Shown: piece by piece, positions 52,797 to 61,704 of the stretch | How the letters are laid out: each line of letters opens with the position of its first letter | Numbering within the stretch: the first letter of the stretch is position 1 | Source of the DNA: Rhizobium nepotum 39/7 | Lineage (GTDB): Bacteria > Pseudomonadota > Alphaproteobacteria > Rhizobiales > Rhizobiaceae | Length of the DNA stretch: 64,000 bases | Reading direction: 5' to 3' | NCBI RefSeq assembly: GCF_000949865.1 | Contig: NZ_JWJH01000012.1 | Location: 62,001 to 126,000, forward strand | Translations under genes and position numbers: made by a program | Notes under the pieces: generated by a model | Database searches by the model: none | What the model was told of the DNA's origin: nothing | Seen by the model: only the letters and a program-made list of their open reading frames with translations

Positions 52797-54740
52797 TCAA
52801 AACTCTTCCCAGTTGTCCGCAGAGGTATTCAGCGCGGCATTGCCGGAGAACGCGGCCCTGATTTTTCCACCGAGGTTGCGGGCGGGAGAAGCTGTGGGCC
52901 TGTCTGCTGAAGAGGCAGTTCGAACCGGTGCAGAGGCTTCGCCGTAACCGCGTTCGGACAATTTAAACTGGGCAATCAACCCGTTGAGCGAGGACGCCTC
53001 ACGTGCGAGACCGTGGCTTGCGGCAGTGCTTTCCTCCACCATGGCGGCGTTCTTCTGCGTATCCTGATCCATCTGGTTCACAGCCGTATTGATCTGCTGG
53101 AGACCGGAAGATTGCTCATGCGCCGATTCTGCGATTGCCAGGACGTGCCGGTTGATTTCCTGCACTTCCGTGACGATCAACTCCAACGCCCTGCCGGTTT
53201 CGCCAACCAGCTGCACACCTTGCTGAACCTGACTGTTCGATGTCGTGATCAGATTCTTGATCTCCTTGGCGGCACCGGCGGAACGCTGCGCCAGTTCGCG
53301 AACCTCCTGTGCGACAACGGCAAACCCCTTGCCTGCGTCACCGGCACGGGCTGCTTCCACGCCAGCATTTAGTGCCAGAAGGTTCGTCTGGAAGGCAATC
53401 TCGTCGATCACGCCGATAATGTTGGAAATTTCGTTTGCGGATGTGGCGATCTGCTCCATGGCAGCGACCGCGTTCTGAACCACTGCCCCGGACTTTTCCG
53501 CGCCGACTTTTGCACGGCCGACGAGTTGGCCCGCTTCCTGCGCACGTCTGGTCGAGTCCTTCACCGTTATGGTGATCTCTTCCAGCGCAGCTGCGGTTTC
53601 TTCAACGGCTGCCGCCTGCTGCTCCGTGCGTCTCGCCAGATCGTCTGCCGCAGCCCTGATCTCATTGGCGCCGGAGTCTATGCCGCGCGCATTCTGTGCC
53701 ACCTGACTCAGGGTCGATTGCAGTTGCTCCGCTGCCCTGTTGAAGTCGCCGCGAATACCATCGAGGCTCGACACGAAGGGTTGAACGATGCGGTAAGTCA
53801 CATCGCCCTGAGAAATCTTCGAAAGGGCCGTCGCAAGGTTGTCGACGGCAAATTGCACGTCGGCGGATTCCTTAGCCTTCTGTTTTTCGCGCTCGATCCG
53901 ATCCTTCTCCGAGGTTGACCGGTTGGCTTCAGTCTCGTTCTCAAGCCGAACGCGCTCGATTGCATTCTCGCGAAACGCCTGAACCGCAGCGGCCATCTGC
54001 CCTACTTCATCCCTGCGGTCCATTCCGTCAATTTCGCTCTCCGTATTACCGGCCGCCAGCGATCCCATCCGCGCCCGAAGCCGCGCAATCGGAGTGGTGA
54101 TACCACGGGAGGAAACAAACAGGCCGAGTGCAATCAGCGCCAGAGAAACAAGTGCAATAGCGACCAGACTTGTCCAGATCGTCGTGTTGGTACTGGCTGT
54201 GAGGCGCGCTCTCCCCTCGTTCATGACCTGGATAAGCTGCTCGTTGCCCGCGCTGATTTTCGGCGAGACCTCGGTAATCTTGCGCAGGACATTGAGCGCC
54301 ATCTGCTGCGCTTCGGCACGCTGTCCTGCCTGCATCAGGGCAATGACCTGATTGCCGATATCCTCGACTTCGACAACACCTTTGAGGATGTCACGGGCGG
54401 CATCCGTGCGTGCCGGCACCAGTTCCATGATCTTGTTCTGCCGTTCTTCAAGTTGCTTGCGGTCAGCCCTGAAGGTTTTAACGGCGGCTTCGAAATCACT
54501 GCTGGTCGGGTCATTGAGGCTGGCGCGAAGCATCTGCATGCCGAGTGCATTGAGGTTTCCGCTGGTTCTGGCATTCAGCACCGCAGCAAGGGCCTCATTG
54601 GCGATGAAATCGCTATAAACGTTATCGGTATTTTTGTATTGCAGGCTGACGTAGCTTATACCGGAAAGCGACATCAAACTCATCAGCGAGATGACAAAAA
54701 CGACCTTCGTTTTTATCTTGGTGTTCTTCAGGAAAGACAT
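52797..54740 (-). CDS. Methyl-accepting chemotaxis protein with C-terminal NWEEF tether
   Basis: 647 residues from the ATG at 54740. Membrane segments at about 12-32 and 187-210 enclose a four-helix-type periplasmic sensor. A HAMP domain follows (SRGITTPIARLRARMGSLAAGN). The signalling hairpin tip is intact (NAGVEAARAGDAGKGFAVVA, QEVRELAQRSAGAAKEI). The last five residues are NWEEF, the kind of pentapeptide that binds CheR/CheB for adaptation. The ligand is unknown. It is transcribed alone and ends at the hairpin near 52694-52734. Confidence 0.95.
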   Translation of the reverse strand: MSFLKNTKIKTKVVFVISLMSLMSLSGISYVSLQYKNTDNVYSDFIANEALAAVLNARTSGNLNALGMQMLRASLNDPTSSDFEAAVKTFRADRKQLEERQNKIMELVPARTDAARDILKGVVEVEDIGNQVIALMQAGQRAEAQQMALNVLRKITEVSPKISAGNEQLIQVMNEGRARLTASTNTTIWTSLVAIALVSLALIALGLFVSSRGITTPIARLRARMGSLAAGNTESEIDGMDRRDEVGQMAAAVQAFRENAIERVRLENETEANRSTSEKDRIEREKQKAKESADVQFAVDNLATALSKISQGDVTYRIVQPFVSSLDGIRGDFNRAAEQLQSTLSQVAQNARGIDSGANEIRAAADDLARRTEQQAAAVEETAAALEEITITVKDSTRRAQEAGQLVGRAKVGAEKSGAVVQNAVAAMEQIATSANEISNIIGVIDEIAFQTNLLALNAGVEAARAGDAGKGFAVVAQEVRELAQRSAGAAKEIKNLITTSNSQVQQGVQLVGETGRALELIVTEVQEINRHVLAIAESAHEQSSGLQQINTAVNQMDQDTQKNAAMVEESTAASHGLAREASSLNGLIAQFKLSERGYGEASAPVRTASSADRPTASPARNLGGKIRAAFSGNAALNTSADNWEEF

Positions 54741-55184
54741 GATTGGCCTCAAGGCAAGCGCTCCGCCAGCCGCCCGCTTGGGACGTCAGGGAACATATGA
54801 TGAAACATTGCGGGTAGCTGTTGCCCCTCATGGGGCGACAAGCGGATGTCCTTGTTCGAACCGCCACGAGGCAGACCGAGTGAGCCGCTTGTTCTACCGG
54901 CTCCGCCGATGAAATATTGGAACCTGCTTATTTTAGATTTCACGAAACCACTGAATGAAGTGTTACCTCAGCCATGCAAATGATGACATTTTGCGGCGCC
55001 GCCAAATTGCGCGGGCATGGATTTTGGGCAGAGCGATATTGCGCCATCAAACCAGCAACCAAAACAACAGATCAGCCACCTGGACGATTCACTATGTTTG
55101 GCACATCACGTTGTATTTACGAGGGCAGCGCGACATTATTCCCGCCGGAGTTGAACCAACTCTGAAACAGCCGGGAGGACGATG
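54741..55184. other. Intergenic region between MCP and SH3 genes
   Basis: No gene is visible. A small hairpin (TTGCCCC-TCAT-GGGGCGA) lies at about 54823-54840 in the leader region of the leftward MCP gene. The right half, from 55085, should hold the promoter of the SH3 gene; no clear -35/-10 pair can be named. Confidence 0.3.
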
Positions 55185-55571
55185 ATGTTTCGAAACGGGT
55201 TCAAAACGGTGATATTTGCCGGTTTCTGCCTTTTGTTCATGCAGGCGATAGCGGCAGCGGCGCCAGGACACACGACTGCGAATGTCAACATGCGCAGCGG
55301 CCCGGGAGCGGGCTATCAAAAGATCGCCACGCTGCCTGCGGGTGCACGGGTGAATGTCGGTCGCTGTGTATCGAACTGGTGCAGCGTGCGGGCGTTTGGT
55401 GTTTCGGGGTGGGTTTCAGCCAATTATGTGAGTCACGCAGGGTGGCAAAGACCCGTCGTGATTGCGCCGACGATCATCGTTCGTCCGCCGCACCGGCCGA
55501 GACCTCCGCACTGGAACAGGCCCGGCCGTCCCACATGCAGGATCGCTCCGGGTTATCCCTGCCCCCGGTGA
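55185..55571 (+). CDS. Small secreted SH3 (SH3b) domain protein
   Basis: 128 residues from the second of two adjacent ATGs (55182 and 55185), the better spaced from GGGAGGA. A signal peptide (TVIFAGFCLLFMQAIAAAAPG) is followed by one SH3_3 domain (about 28-85): TTANVNMRSGPGAGYQKIAT and GWVSANYV. The tail is rich in Pro, Arg and His (RPPHRPRPPHWNRPGRP) and ends with two cysteines. Such proteins sit in the periplasm and often bind peptidoglycan. Single gene. Confidence 0.88.
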   Translation: MFRNGFKTVIFAGFCLLFMQAIAAAAPGHTTANVNMRSGPGAGYQKIATLPAGARVNVGRCVSNWCSVRAFGVSGWVSANYVSHAGWQRPVVIAPTIIVRPPHRPRPPHWNRPGRPTCRIAPGYPCPR

Positions 55572-55859
55572 AAACGGGCTGCTTCGAAATGGCTTTCTGG
55601 TTGTGACCTTCACGGGCAAGTCTTTGAGTTTTGCGCAGCGGCCAGCAATTACTCCGGACTGAATTCTGGCCAAGTCTGATGCCGCCATTTCGGGAGGGCT
55701 ATCGGGCTTGGTCTGTTTTGTGGCTTCGAACGGTAGTTCATCTGAAATTCAAGCGGACTGGAGCCGTTTGTGGATCGAACAATCGGAATAATCTTGGAAA
55801 AAATATCTGGCAGGCGCATGGACAGTAACGCTCAATTGCATCCGCGAGAGTACCGGTAG

Positions 55860-57455
55860 ATGGAAGCAAGACGTTCCCGTATCATCGCGCTTGGCGTTCT
55901 TCTGGGAGTCCTCGGCGCCGTCATCCCTATTGCGACAATGGCCTACACATCATGGGTGATTGCCGTCAGGAAGGATCAGGATACCCTGAAAGGGCTTGCT
56001 AGCCAGGCAATTCAACGCGCATCCTATACGTTCAAGGCCGCCAAGGATGTTCTGGACACTGTCGAGGCCGCCCATCTGCCGCCGTGCTCCGCCGAACACA
56101 TCGAATTGATGCGCAAGCTGACGATGGGTGCACCGACGGTGGAGGAGGTCGGGTACTTCGAAGACGGCCACCTGAAATGCACGTCCTGGGGCGTTACCGA
56201 GGGGTCCTTTCCTAAATCCCGCACCGAATATACGACGCCCGACGGCATGGAAGTCGCCGTCCGGATCGAGCCGACTGTCAGCCAGGGCACGCGAATGACG
56301 GCGCTTCACTTCGGCGCTCACAATGTTCTCGTCGCCCCCTCGCGTTTCGTCGATATTCTTATCGATGACAGCATGTCCCTTGCCCTTACAAACGAACAAG
56401 GCGTTCTGATAAACCAGCTGAACGCGCCCGACCCGCAGCTTGTGAAAGCACTGGCGGACGAACCCAAAAGAGGCATGACGGACGAGGTGATCTACGCCGT
56501 CAGCCGCGGTGACGGGCTGGTTGCCATTGCAATGGAGCCGCGTGCAAACATTACCGCGAAGGTTCGGGGCGAGCAGATATTTTACCTGCCCGCCGGGGCG
56601 ATCATCGCGGCATTCCTTGTCGGGACCGTGATCTGGTTATCGAGGAACCGTCTGTCGCCCCTTGCCGAACTCGGCATTGCCGTCCGGAAGCGCGAATTCA
56701 TCGTTCACTACCAGCCGATCGTGGAACTAAAGACGGGTATCTGCATCGGAGCGGAGGCGCTTGTCCGATGGCGACGGCCGGACGGTCTTTTGGTGCGACC
56801 TGACCTCTTCATACCGCTGGCGGAGGAAAGCGGGTTGATTCTGGCGATTACCGATCAGGTCGTCGATGCCATCGTCACCGATCTGCGCAAGGTGCTCGTC
56901 GAGGACCGGACATTGCATATCGCCGTCAACCTATGCGCGGCGGATGTCGCATCCGGTCGCATCCTCACAGTCATCGCGGAGAAGCTGAAGCATACGGGCA
57001 TCAGGCCCGAACAAATCTGGCTGGAAGCGACGGAGCGCGGCTTCATCGATATCGAAGCGGCAAAGATCACGCTTGCCGAGGCGCGGCGGCGGGGCCACTC
57101 GGTGGCGATCGACGATTTCGGCACCGGTTATTCAAGCCTGCAATATCTGCAGGGGCTTCCGATGGATGCGTTGAAGATCGATAAATCCTTTGTCGACACG
57201 GTGGGCAAGGACACTGCGACAAGCTCGGTTACATCGCACATAATCGGTATGGCCAAAGCGCTCGGTCTGTTTACCGTGGCGGAAGGTATCGAGACCGAAG
57301 ATCAGGCGGAATATCTCAAAGCGCAAGGCGTCGACTTCGGGCAAGGCTGGCTGTTTTCCAAAGCGCTGCCCGTCAGCGAATTCGTTGCCTACCATCGCCT
57401 CACGAAACAGAAATACGGGGCGTCCCCTGAAATCATTCAGGCGGCGGCCAAATAA
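55860..57455 (+). CDS. CSS-motif sensor with EAL cyclic-di-GMP phosphodiesterase domain
   Basis: 531 residues. Membrane segments at about 8-30 and 240-262 bound a periplasmic CSS domain (LPPCSAEHIELMRKL near residue 75, with a second Cys in LKCTSWG). Disulfide state of such domains controls activity. The EAL domain (about 280-515) has AEALVRW, the metal residues in LEATERGF and IDDFGTGYSSLQYL, KIDKSF and AEGIETEDQAEYL, so it should be catalytically active. It would lower c-di-GMP, the ligand of the Alg44-like PilZ protein encoded at the left of the window. Monocistronic. Confidence 0.93.
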   Translation: MEARRSRIIALGVLLGVLGAVIPIATMAYTSWVIAVRKDQDTLKGLASQAIQRASYTFKAAKDVLDTVEAAHLPPCSAEHIELMRKLTMGAPTVEEVGYFEDGHLKCTSWGVTEGSFPKSRTEYTTPDGMEVAVRIEPTVSQGTRMTALHFGAHNVLVAPSRFVDILIDDSMSLALTNEQGVLINQLNAPDPQLVKALADEPKRGMTDEVIYAVSRGDGLVAIAMEPRANITAKVRGEQIFYLPAGAIIAAFLVGTVIWLSRNRLSPLAELGIAVRKREFIVHYQPIVELKTGICIGAEALVRWRRPDGLLVRPDLFIPLAEESGLILAITDQVVDAIVTDLRKVLVEDRTLHIAVNLCAADVASGRILTVIAEKLKHTGIRPEQIWLEATERGFIDIEAAKITLAEARRRGHSVAIDDFGTGYSSLQYLQGLPMDALKIDKSFVDTVGKDTATSSVTSHIIGMAKALGLFTVAEGIETEDQAEYLKAQGVDFGQGWLFSKALPVSEFVAYHRLTKQKYGASPEIIQAAAK

Positions 57456-57463
57456 CACGGCAA

Positions 57464-57480
57464 CGCCCGGTATGCGGGCG
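57464..57480 (+). terminator. Hairpin after the EAL gene
   Basis: CGCCCG-GTATG-CGGGCG lies 8 bases past the stop, in the gap between convergent genes. There is no U tract; it may serve both strands. Confidence 0.4.
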
Positions 57481-57512
57481 ACCGGCTATCGCTGACTATC
57501 CATCCATTGGAC

Positions 57513-58424
57513 CTACCGCTCCTTGTCCAACTGGGCCTTGGCTCTGAACTCGCCCTCGCTATCTTGAAGGAAGACAGGCCCCACAATCCGGACTATCCGA
57601 TCGCCGCTCTGCGGTGAAACGGGTTCCACGAAAGCCGCCACAGGGGATGTGACGTTTTCCGGCCTCAGAGACGGCACGGGAATGATGGAGCTGGTGAGAT
57701 CGGTGGTCGAAACGGTGCGGGCGCTGAGTTCGTTGATCCGCGCGAAATAGCGGGACCAGTTGCATGAATTCTGGCCCGGATCCGTCTGATATCGAAATGC
57801 GGTCGCAAGGCTCTTATACGGTGTTCTTGTCTCAACCGACAGCATCTCAGATGTTTCCAGCTGCGGATCTTCAAGAACATAGACTGTCATAGCCGGATTT
57901 TCGCAAATGAAGCGGCATTGGTCGATCGCGAATTTGGCATAATTCGATCCGCCAAACTGTGAGTTCGGCGCGGGAAAGTGATATCCGTCCGAGGGGCGAA
58001 CGCAATAATACAGGGCGTTGCGGGCATAGACATCGGATCCCGCACGCCGTTCCGGTCCCGGCGTGCGCTGCTGTCTGGGGCTTTCGCAACCAAGCGATTG
58101 ATAACGTGCCTGCAACGAGGCGGAACGCTCGCTCCCGCGCGCGGCCGCAAGATCGTTCTCGGCATCCGCGCGTTGGCGGGCAAGCCCCCGGCAGGCATTG
58201 AACAACCCACCCGATGCGGCCTTCTCAGGCGTGCAGGACCGTTGTCTTTCGAGCGCCCGGATGGCGGCTATCTGGCGCTGCTTCTGCGCCGTTTCCGCGC
58301 TGGATGCGCTGGCGCTCGCCCCCATCTGGCTTCTTATCGTCGAGCAGCTTTGGGCCAAAGCCGGGTCGGAGCCCGCAAGGAGGATCAGACCGCATGTCGA
58401 GAGTAAAATCCAACGGAGCATCAT
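57513..58424 (-). CDS. DUF2865 secreted protein
   Basis: 303 residues with signal peptide MLRWILLSTCGLILLAGSDPALAQ. A coiled, Arg/Glu-rich helical region at about 40-105 (KQRQIAAIRALERQRSCTPE, LARQRADAENDLAAARGSE) precedes the DUF2865 core: LYYCVRPSDGYHFPAP and CRFICENPAMTVYV. This family is found mainly in rhizobia and relatives and has no assigned function. The core resembles other DUF2865 proteins in its paired cysteines. It lies 89 bases beyond the end of the autotransporter gene, on the same strand and downstream of it. Confidence 0.85.
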   Translation of the reverse strand: MMLRWILLSTCGLILLAGSDPALAQSCSTIRSQMGASASASSAETAQKQRQIAAIRALERQRSCTPEKAASGGLFNACRGLARQRADAENDLAAARGSERSASLQARYQSLGCESPRQQRTPGPERRAGSDVYARNALYYCVRPSDGYHFPAPNSQFGGSNYAKFAIDQCRFICENPAMTVYVLEDPQLETSEMLSVETRTPYKSLATAFRYQTDPGQNSCNWSRYFARINELSARTVSTTDLTSSIIPVPSLRPENVTSPVAAFVEPVSPQSGDRIVRIVGPVFLQDSEGEFRAKAQLDKER

Positions 58425-58513
58425 GAGGCAGGCTCACCTAACGTTAGAGAGTAGCATTTCGGGTCTGATTTCCTGGGGCGGCCAATTCTCCTGGTGTGCC
58501 GACCGCCTGCGGA

Positions 58514-61279
58514 TCACCATTTGACGCTAAGGCCGATATTGCCCTCCCAGCTGCGCGTTTTCTCGCCTCCGAGATTGGTCGTGTAGTCCACCGTCGCAAA
58601 CAGGCTCACCGTCTCCGTCAGAGCGGCGGTGACGCCACCACCAAGCTCGAGCGAGGTGCCGCCGATCTCGGTAACGATCGGATCGCCCGCAAAGCGCACC
58701 GTCTGGCCGGACGAGAAGCTGTGCCAGAGATTTGCCTTGAGATAGGGCTGGATGAGCCCGGCGCTCGTCTCGTATTTGCCTTGCAGCCTCAAGCCCAGCC
58801 GGCCGGTGACGGTGTCATCACTGTCGAAGGAGACCGAGGAAAAACGATCGGCGGTATCGTCCAGCGAGAGGTGCTGCCAGACGATCTGGGCCTGGGGTTC
58901 GAGGTTCCAGCGGTCGTTGAGAGCGATCGGATAGCCACCTTCCAGCGAGGCGGTCACGCCGGAACCGTCGATGTCGATCGACTGGCCGGCATTTGACGAG
59001 ACGTGGCCGTCGAACCAGGTCCCCATAAGGACGGCATCCACGTACCAGCCCTGCGGCGCGATGTGGCTCCAGTAACCACCAATGCTTGTACCGCTGATTT
59101 TGACGTTACCCACGGCAAGGTCGTTCCAGCCGAGCGCCTGCCCCTTCACATCGCCATCCATTTTCGCATAGGCGACGAAAAGACCGAACCGGTCGAAATG
59201 CCCGTCGCCTGTTTCACGGCCGAGCAGATCCTGCCCGGCCTGAAGGCCGTAGAGATTGCCATCGAAGCTCGGCGAAACGGTGCCGTCCCACTTCATCTCG
59301 GTGTTCTGGCCGAAGGTTCTGCCCCAAGTATTGGGCATCCATCCGTCGTCCTGAAGCAGCGCCTGTTCGCCGCGCCGCTCATGGAATGTGCCGAGTGTCG
59401 ACAGAGCCAGATATTGCGCCAGGGGCTGCGCAGCCGAATAGGTCGGAACCTCGACGCGATAGAGCGGCACGATATCGGCAATCACCGGCGTGGCGCCCGG
59501 TGTTGGCGGCACAGCCGTGGCGGACGGGATCAGTGCGAGTGTGGTCGGCGGCACGGGTGGCGCGGGAGGAGGATCTGCAGCCCCTGCCGCCTGTGGCGTG
59601 GGTGGAGCTTCCGGCTGCGGATCGCCCGCATTGATGGGAGGCGTCGGATCCGTCGGGTCCGTCGTCGGGTCTCCTTCGGTCGGGATGGGCGTCGGCGGCA
59701 GTTGCGAAGCCGGAGGCGCGCCGGTGATATCAGGCGCCTCGGCCTCCGGTACAACGACCGGCTGAAGCGGGTCCGGCGCGCCTGCAATCGCCCCGCCGCC
59801 TGACACGATCGTCGAGCGGAGATACCAATTGTCCTGAGTGCCGGCCGAAACGCCACCTTTGAACAGATAATATTCGTAGGCACCGGCGGCAACGCGGCTG
59901 TTGAGCGCAAATGCGCCGCCGGCAGTGACTGCACCGTTCACGGCCTCGACAACCATGATCCCACTCGCGGTGGTCATCGCGCCGGAACCTCCGGCATTGA
60001 CCACGTTCATCCCCGTGCTGCCGGATGCAGTGCCTCCGTCGATGACCAGTCTGTCGGAAGCGGAGCCGTCGCTGCCAAGAACGGTGTCGAGAAAGATCTG
60101 GCCGCCATTGCCCACGTAATTGCCGGAGACCGTGAACGTATCCGAGGCACTGGCGCCGCCATTGGTGAGATCGATGCGACCTGAATTTACCAGATTGGCG
60201 AAAGCACCGGCCGTGAAAGCGGAAACTCTTCCGTTCTGCCCACCGCCATAGACCGTGCTGGCGGAATCCACCGTCAACGTGCCCGTGCCGGTACCGCTGT
60301 CACCCAGCGTCAGCGTTCCGTCGAAAACAAGTTCGCTATCATTGGTGAGATTTATCGTTTCCCAGCTGTCGAAGCGGGCGACGCCCTGTGTCTTGACGTT
60401 GCTCATCATCAGGCTGTCGGTTCCCAGACCGCCGCTTATCTGCGTGGTCGCGCCTATGTGGGCATTGGCAAGATTGGTGAGCGTGGCGGTGTCGTCATCG
60501 CCGCCAAGGTCGATCGCACCATAGATGATGCCGCCGCCGTTCCAGTCGAACCTGTCGTTGCCGAAGCTCAGCAGCACGTTGCCGCCAATCACGCCACCGG
60601 TAACGGTCACGCTGTCGGTTCCGCCGCTGACGCTGATATTGCCGCCGATCGTTCCGCCCGAGAGAATGATGGTGTCATTGCCGAAACCCGTCACCAGGTT
60701 CTTGTCGATAATGCCGCCCGACATGTCGAAGACGTTATCATCGAGCTTCATGTTGACACGGCCGATACGGCCACCCGTCATGGTAGCGATATCGCCATCA
60801 TCAAACGCATCGATGATACGTCCATCAGACATGAAGAAAGTGTCGAGATTGTCGCCCTGGTTGAGTGACTGGATGGTGCCGCCCGTCATCCGGAAATCGT
60901 CAATGCCACTGCCTTGCTGCACATTGCCGGTAACGGTTCCGCCGGAAATAACAAAGCTGTCGTTGCCGTCTCCCTGGACGATGGCGCCGTTAATGCTGCC
61001 GGAATAAATTTCGATCCTGTCGGCACCGGCGCCAAATGTGACGTTGCCCGCGATGGTTCCCGTGCCGGCAGTTGGAAGAAGCAGCGTATTGTCACCGCTG
61101 AGATCGCTCAAACCGCCAATGGAGGTCCCGCTGTCACAGATATAAATGTCATTTCCGGGAGTTGGAAGAAAACTGCAGGCCGCGTCCGCGGGCGCGCTGG
61201 AAAAGAAAAACAATCCCGACATGAGTGTCGTGCCGGACAACAATGTTACGGTCCGGTTGATAATGATACGGCAACGCAT
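58514..61279 (-). CDS. Autotransporter with beta-helical repeat passenger
   Basis: 921 residues from the ATG at 61279 behind GGAGGA; a longer reading is less likely. Signal peptide about 33 residues. Passenger residues about 45-260 consist of repeats near 20-25 residues (GNDSFVISGGTVTGNV, GNDTIILSGGTIGGNI and similar). A region typical of autotransporter passengers follows, then a Pro-rich linker at about 530-620. The C-terminal 280 residues are the beta-barrel, ending WEGNIGLSVKW with the final aromatic residue recognised by BamA. The passenger probably stays at the cell surface; its role is unknown. Confidence 0.92.
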   Translation of the reverse strand: MRCRIIINRTVTLLSGTTLMSGLFFFSSAPADAACSFLPTPGNDIYICDSGTSIGGLSDLSGDNTLLLPTAGTGTIAGNVTFGAGADRIEIYSGSINGAIVQGDGNDSFVISGGTVTGNVQQGSGIDDFRMTGGTIQSLNQGDNLDTFFMSDGRIIDAFDDGDIATMTGGRIGRVNMKLDDNVFDMSGGIIDKNLVTGFGNDTIILSGGTIGGNISVSGGTDSVTVTGGVIGGNVLLSFGNDRFDWNGGGIIYGAIDLGGDDDTATLTNLANAHIGATTQISGGLGTDSLMMSNVKTQGVARFDSWETINLTNDSELVFDGTLTLGDSGTGTGTLTVDSASTVYGGGQNGRVSAFTAGAFANLVNSGRIDLTNGGASASDTFTVSGNYVGNGGQIFLDTVLGSDGSASDRLVIDGGTASGSTGMNVVNAGGSGAMTTASGIMVVEAVNGAVTAGGAFALNSRVAAGAYEYYLFKGGVSAGTQDNWYLRSTIVSGGGAIAGAPDPLQPVVVPEAEAPDITGAPPASQLPPTPIPTEGDPTTDPTDPTPPINAGDPQPEAPPTPQAAGAADPPPAPPVPPTTLALIPSATAVPPTPGATPVIADIVPLYRVEVPTYSAAQPLAQYLALSTLGTFHERRGEQALLQDDGWMPNTWGRTFGQNTEMKWDGTVSPSFDGNLYGLQAGQDLLGRETGDGHFDRFGLFVAYAKMDGDVKGQALGWNDLAVGNVKISGTSIGGYWSHIAPQGWYVDAVLMGTWFDGHVSSNAGQSIDIDGSGVTASLEGGYPIALNDRWNLEPQAQIVWQHLSLDDTADRFSSVSFDSDDTVTGRLGLRLQGKYETSAGLIQPYLKANLWHSFSSGQTVRFAGDPIVTEIGGTSLELGGGVTAALTETVSLFATVDYTTNLGGEKTRSWEGNIGLSVKW

Positions 61280-61671
61280 CGTCCTCCGCCTTTCGGTATC
61301 CCACAGCCCCCAGGCCTTCGCGCTGGCGAAGTACAACTCCCCCGAGTTTCTTCCCGTGAATATTAAAGACTGCTAATTTTCATAGGCACAACCAAAGATC
61401 GGTCGAAGCGTTACCATTTTTGTGATGATGTGGCAGGAATGCGACAAATTGACGCGGACTTCGCAAACAAGAAGTTACTTCTTATGGTTGAAAATTAGTA
61501 ACCGCGACAAAACGTCCATCCTCCCGGTCTGCGTACCGAAGGCGCGTGGATTAACAAGGCCCATCTCTTTGGTGTCCGACTCAAGGGGCTCATGGCCATG
61601 GCATAACGCCGTGCAGTACGAAGCAGAGCCGCTTCAAGGGGCGAACGCATTCACACCGAACATGCAAAAGC
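61280..61671. other. Upstream region of the autotransporter gene
   Basis: 392 bases without a credible gene. The first 100 bases next to the autotransporter start are AT-richer and should hold its promoter. No repeat or known operator is apparent. Confidence 0.3.
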
Positions 61672-61701
61672 AAAACGCCGGAGCATTGCCCCGGCGTTTT
61701 G
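61672..61701. terminator. Terminator of the ABC exporter gene, usable in both directions
   Basis: AAAACGCCGG and CCGGCGTTTT pair across a 9-base loop, 4 bases beyond the stop of the leftward ABC gene. The A and T flanks give a U tract on either strand. Confidence 0.85.
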
Positions 61702-61704
61702 TTA

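Noticed and set aside
54823-54840. Hairpin TTGCCCC-TCAT-GGGGCGA considered as a riboswitch or small RNA
   Set aside because: It is a lone simple stem without conserved surrounding elements of a known class.
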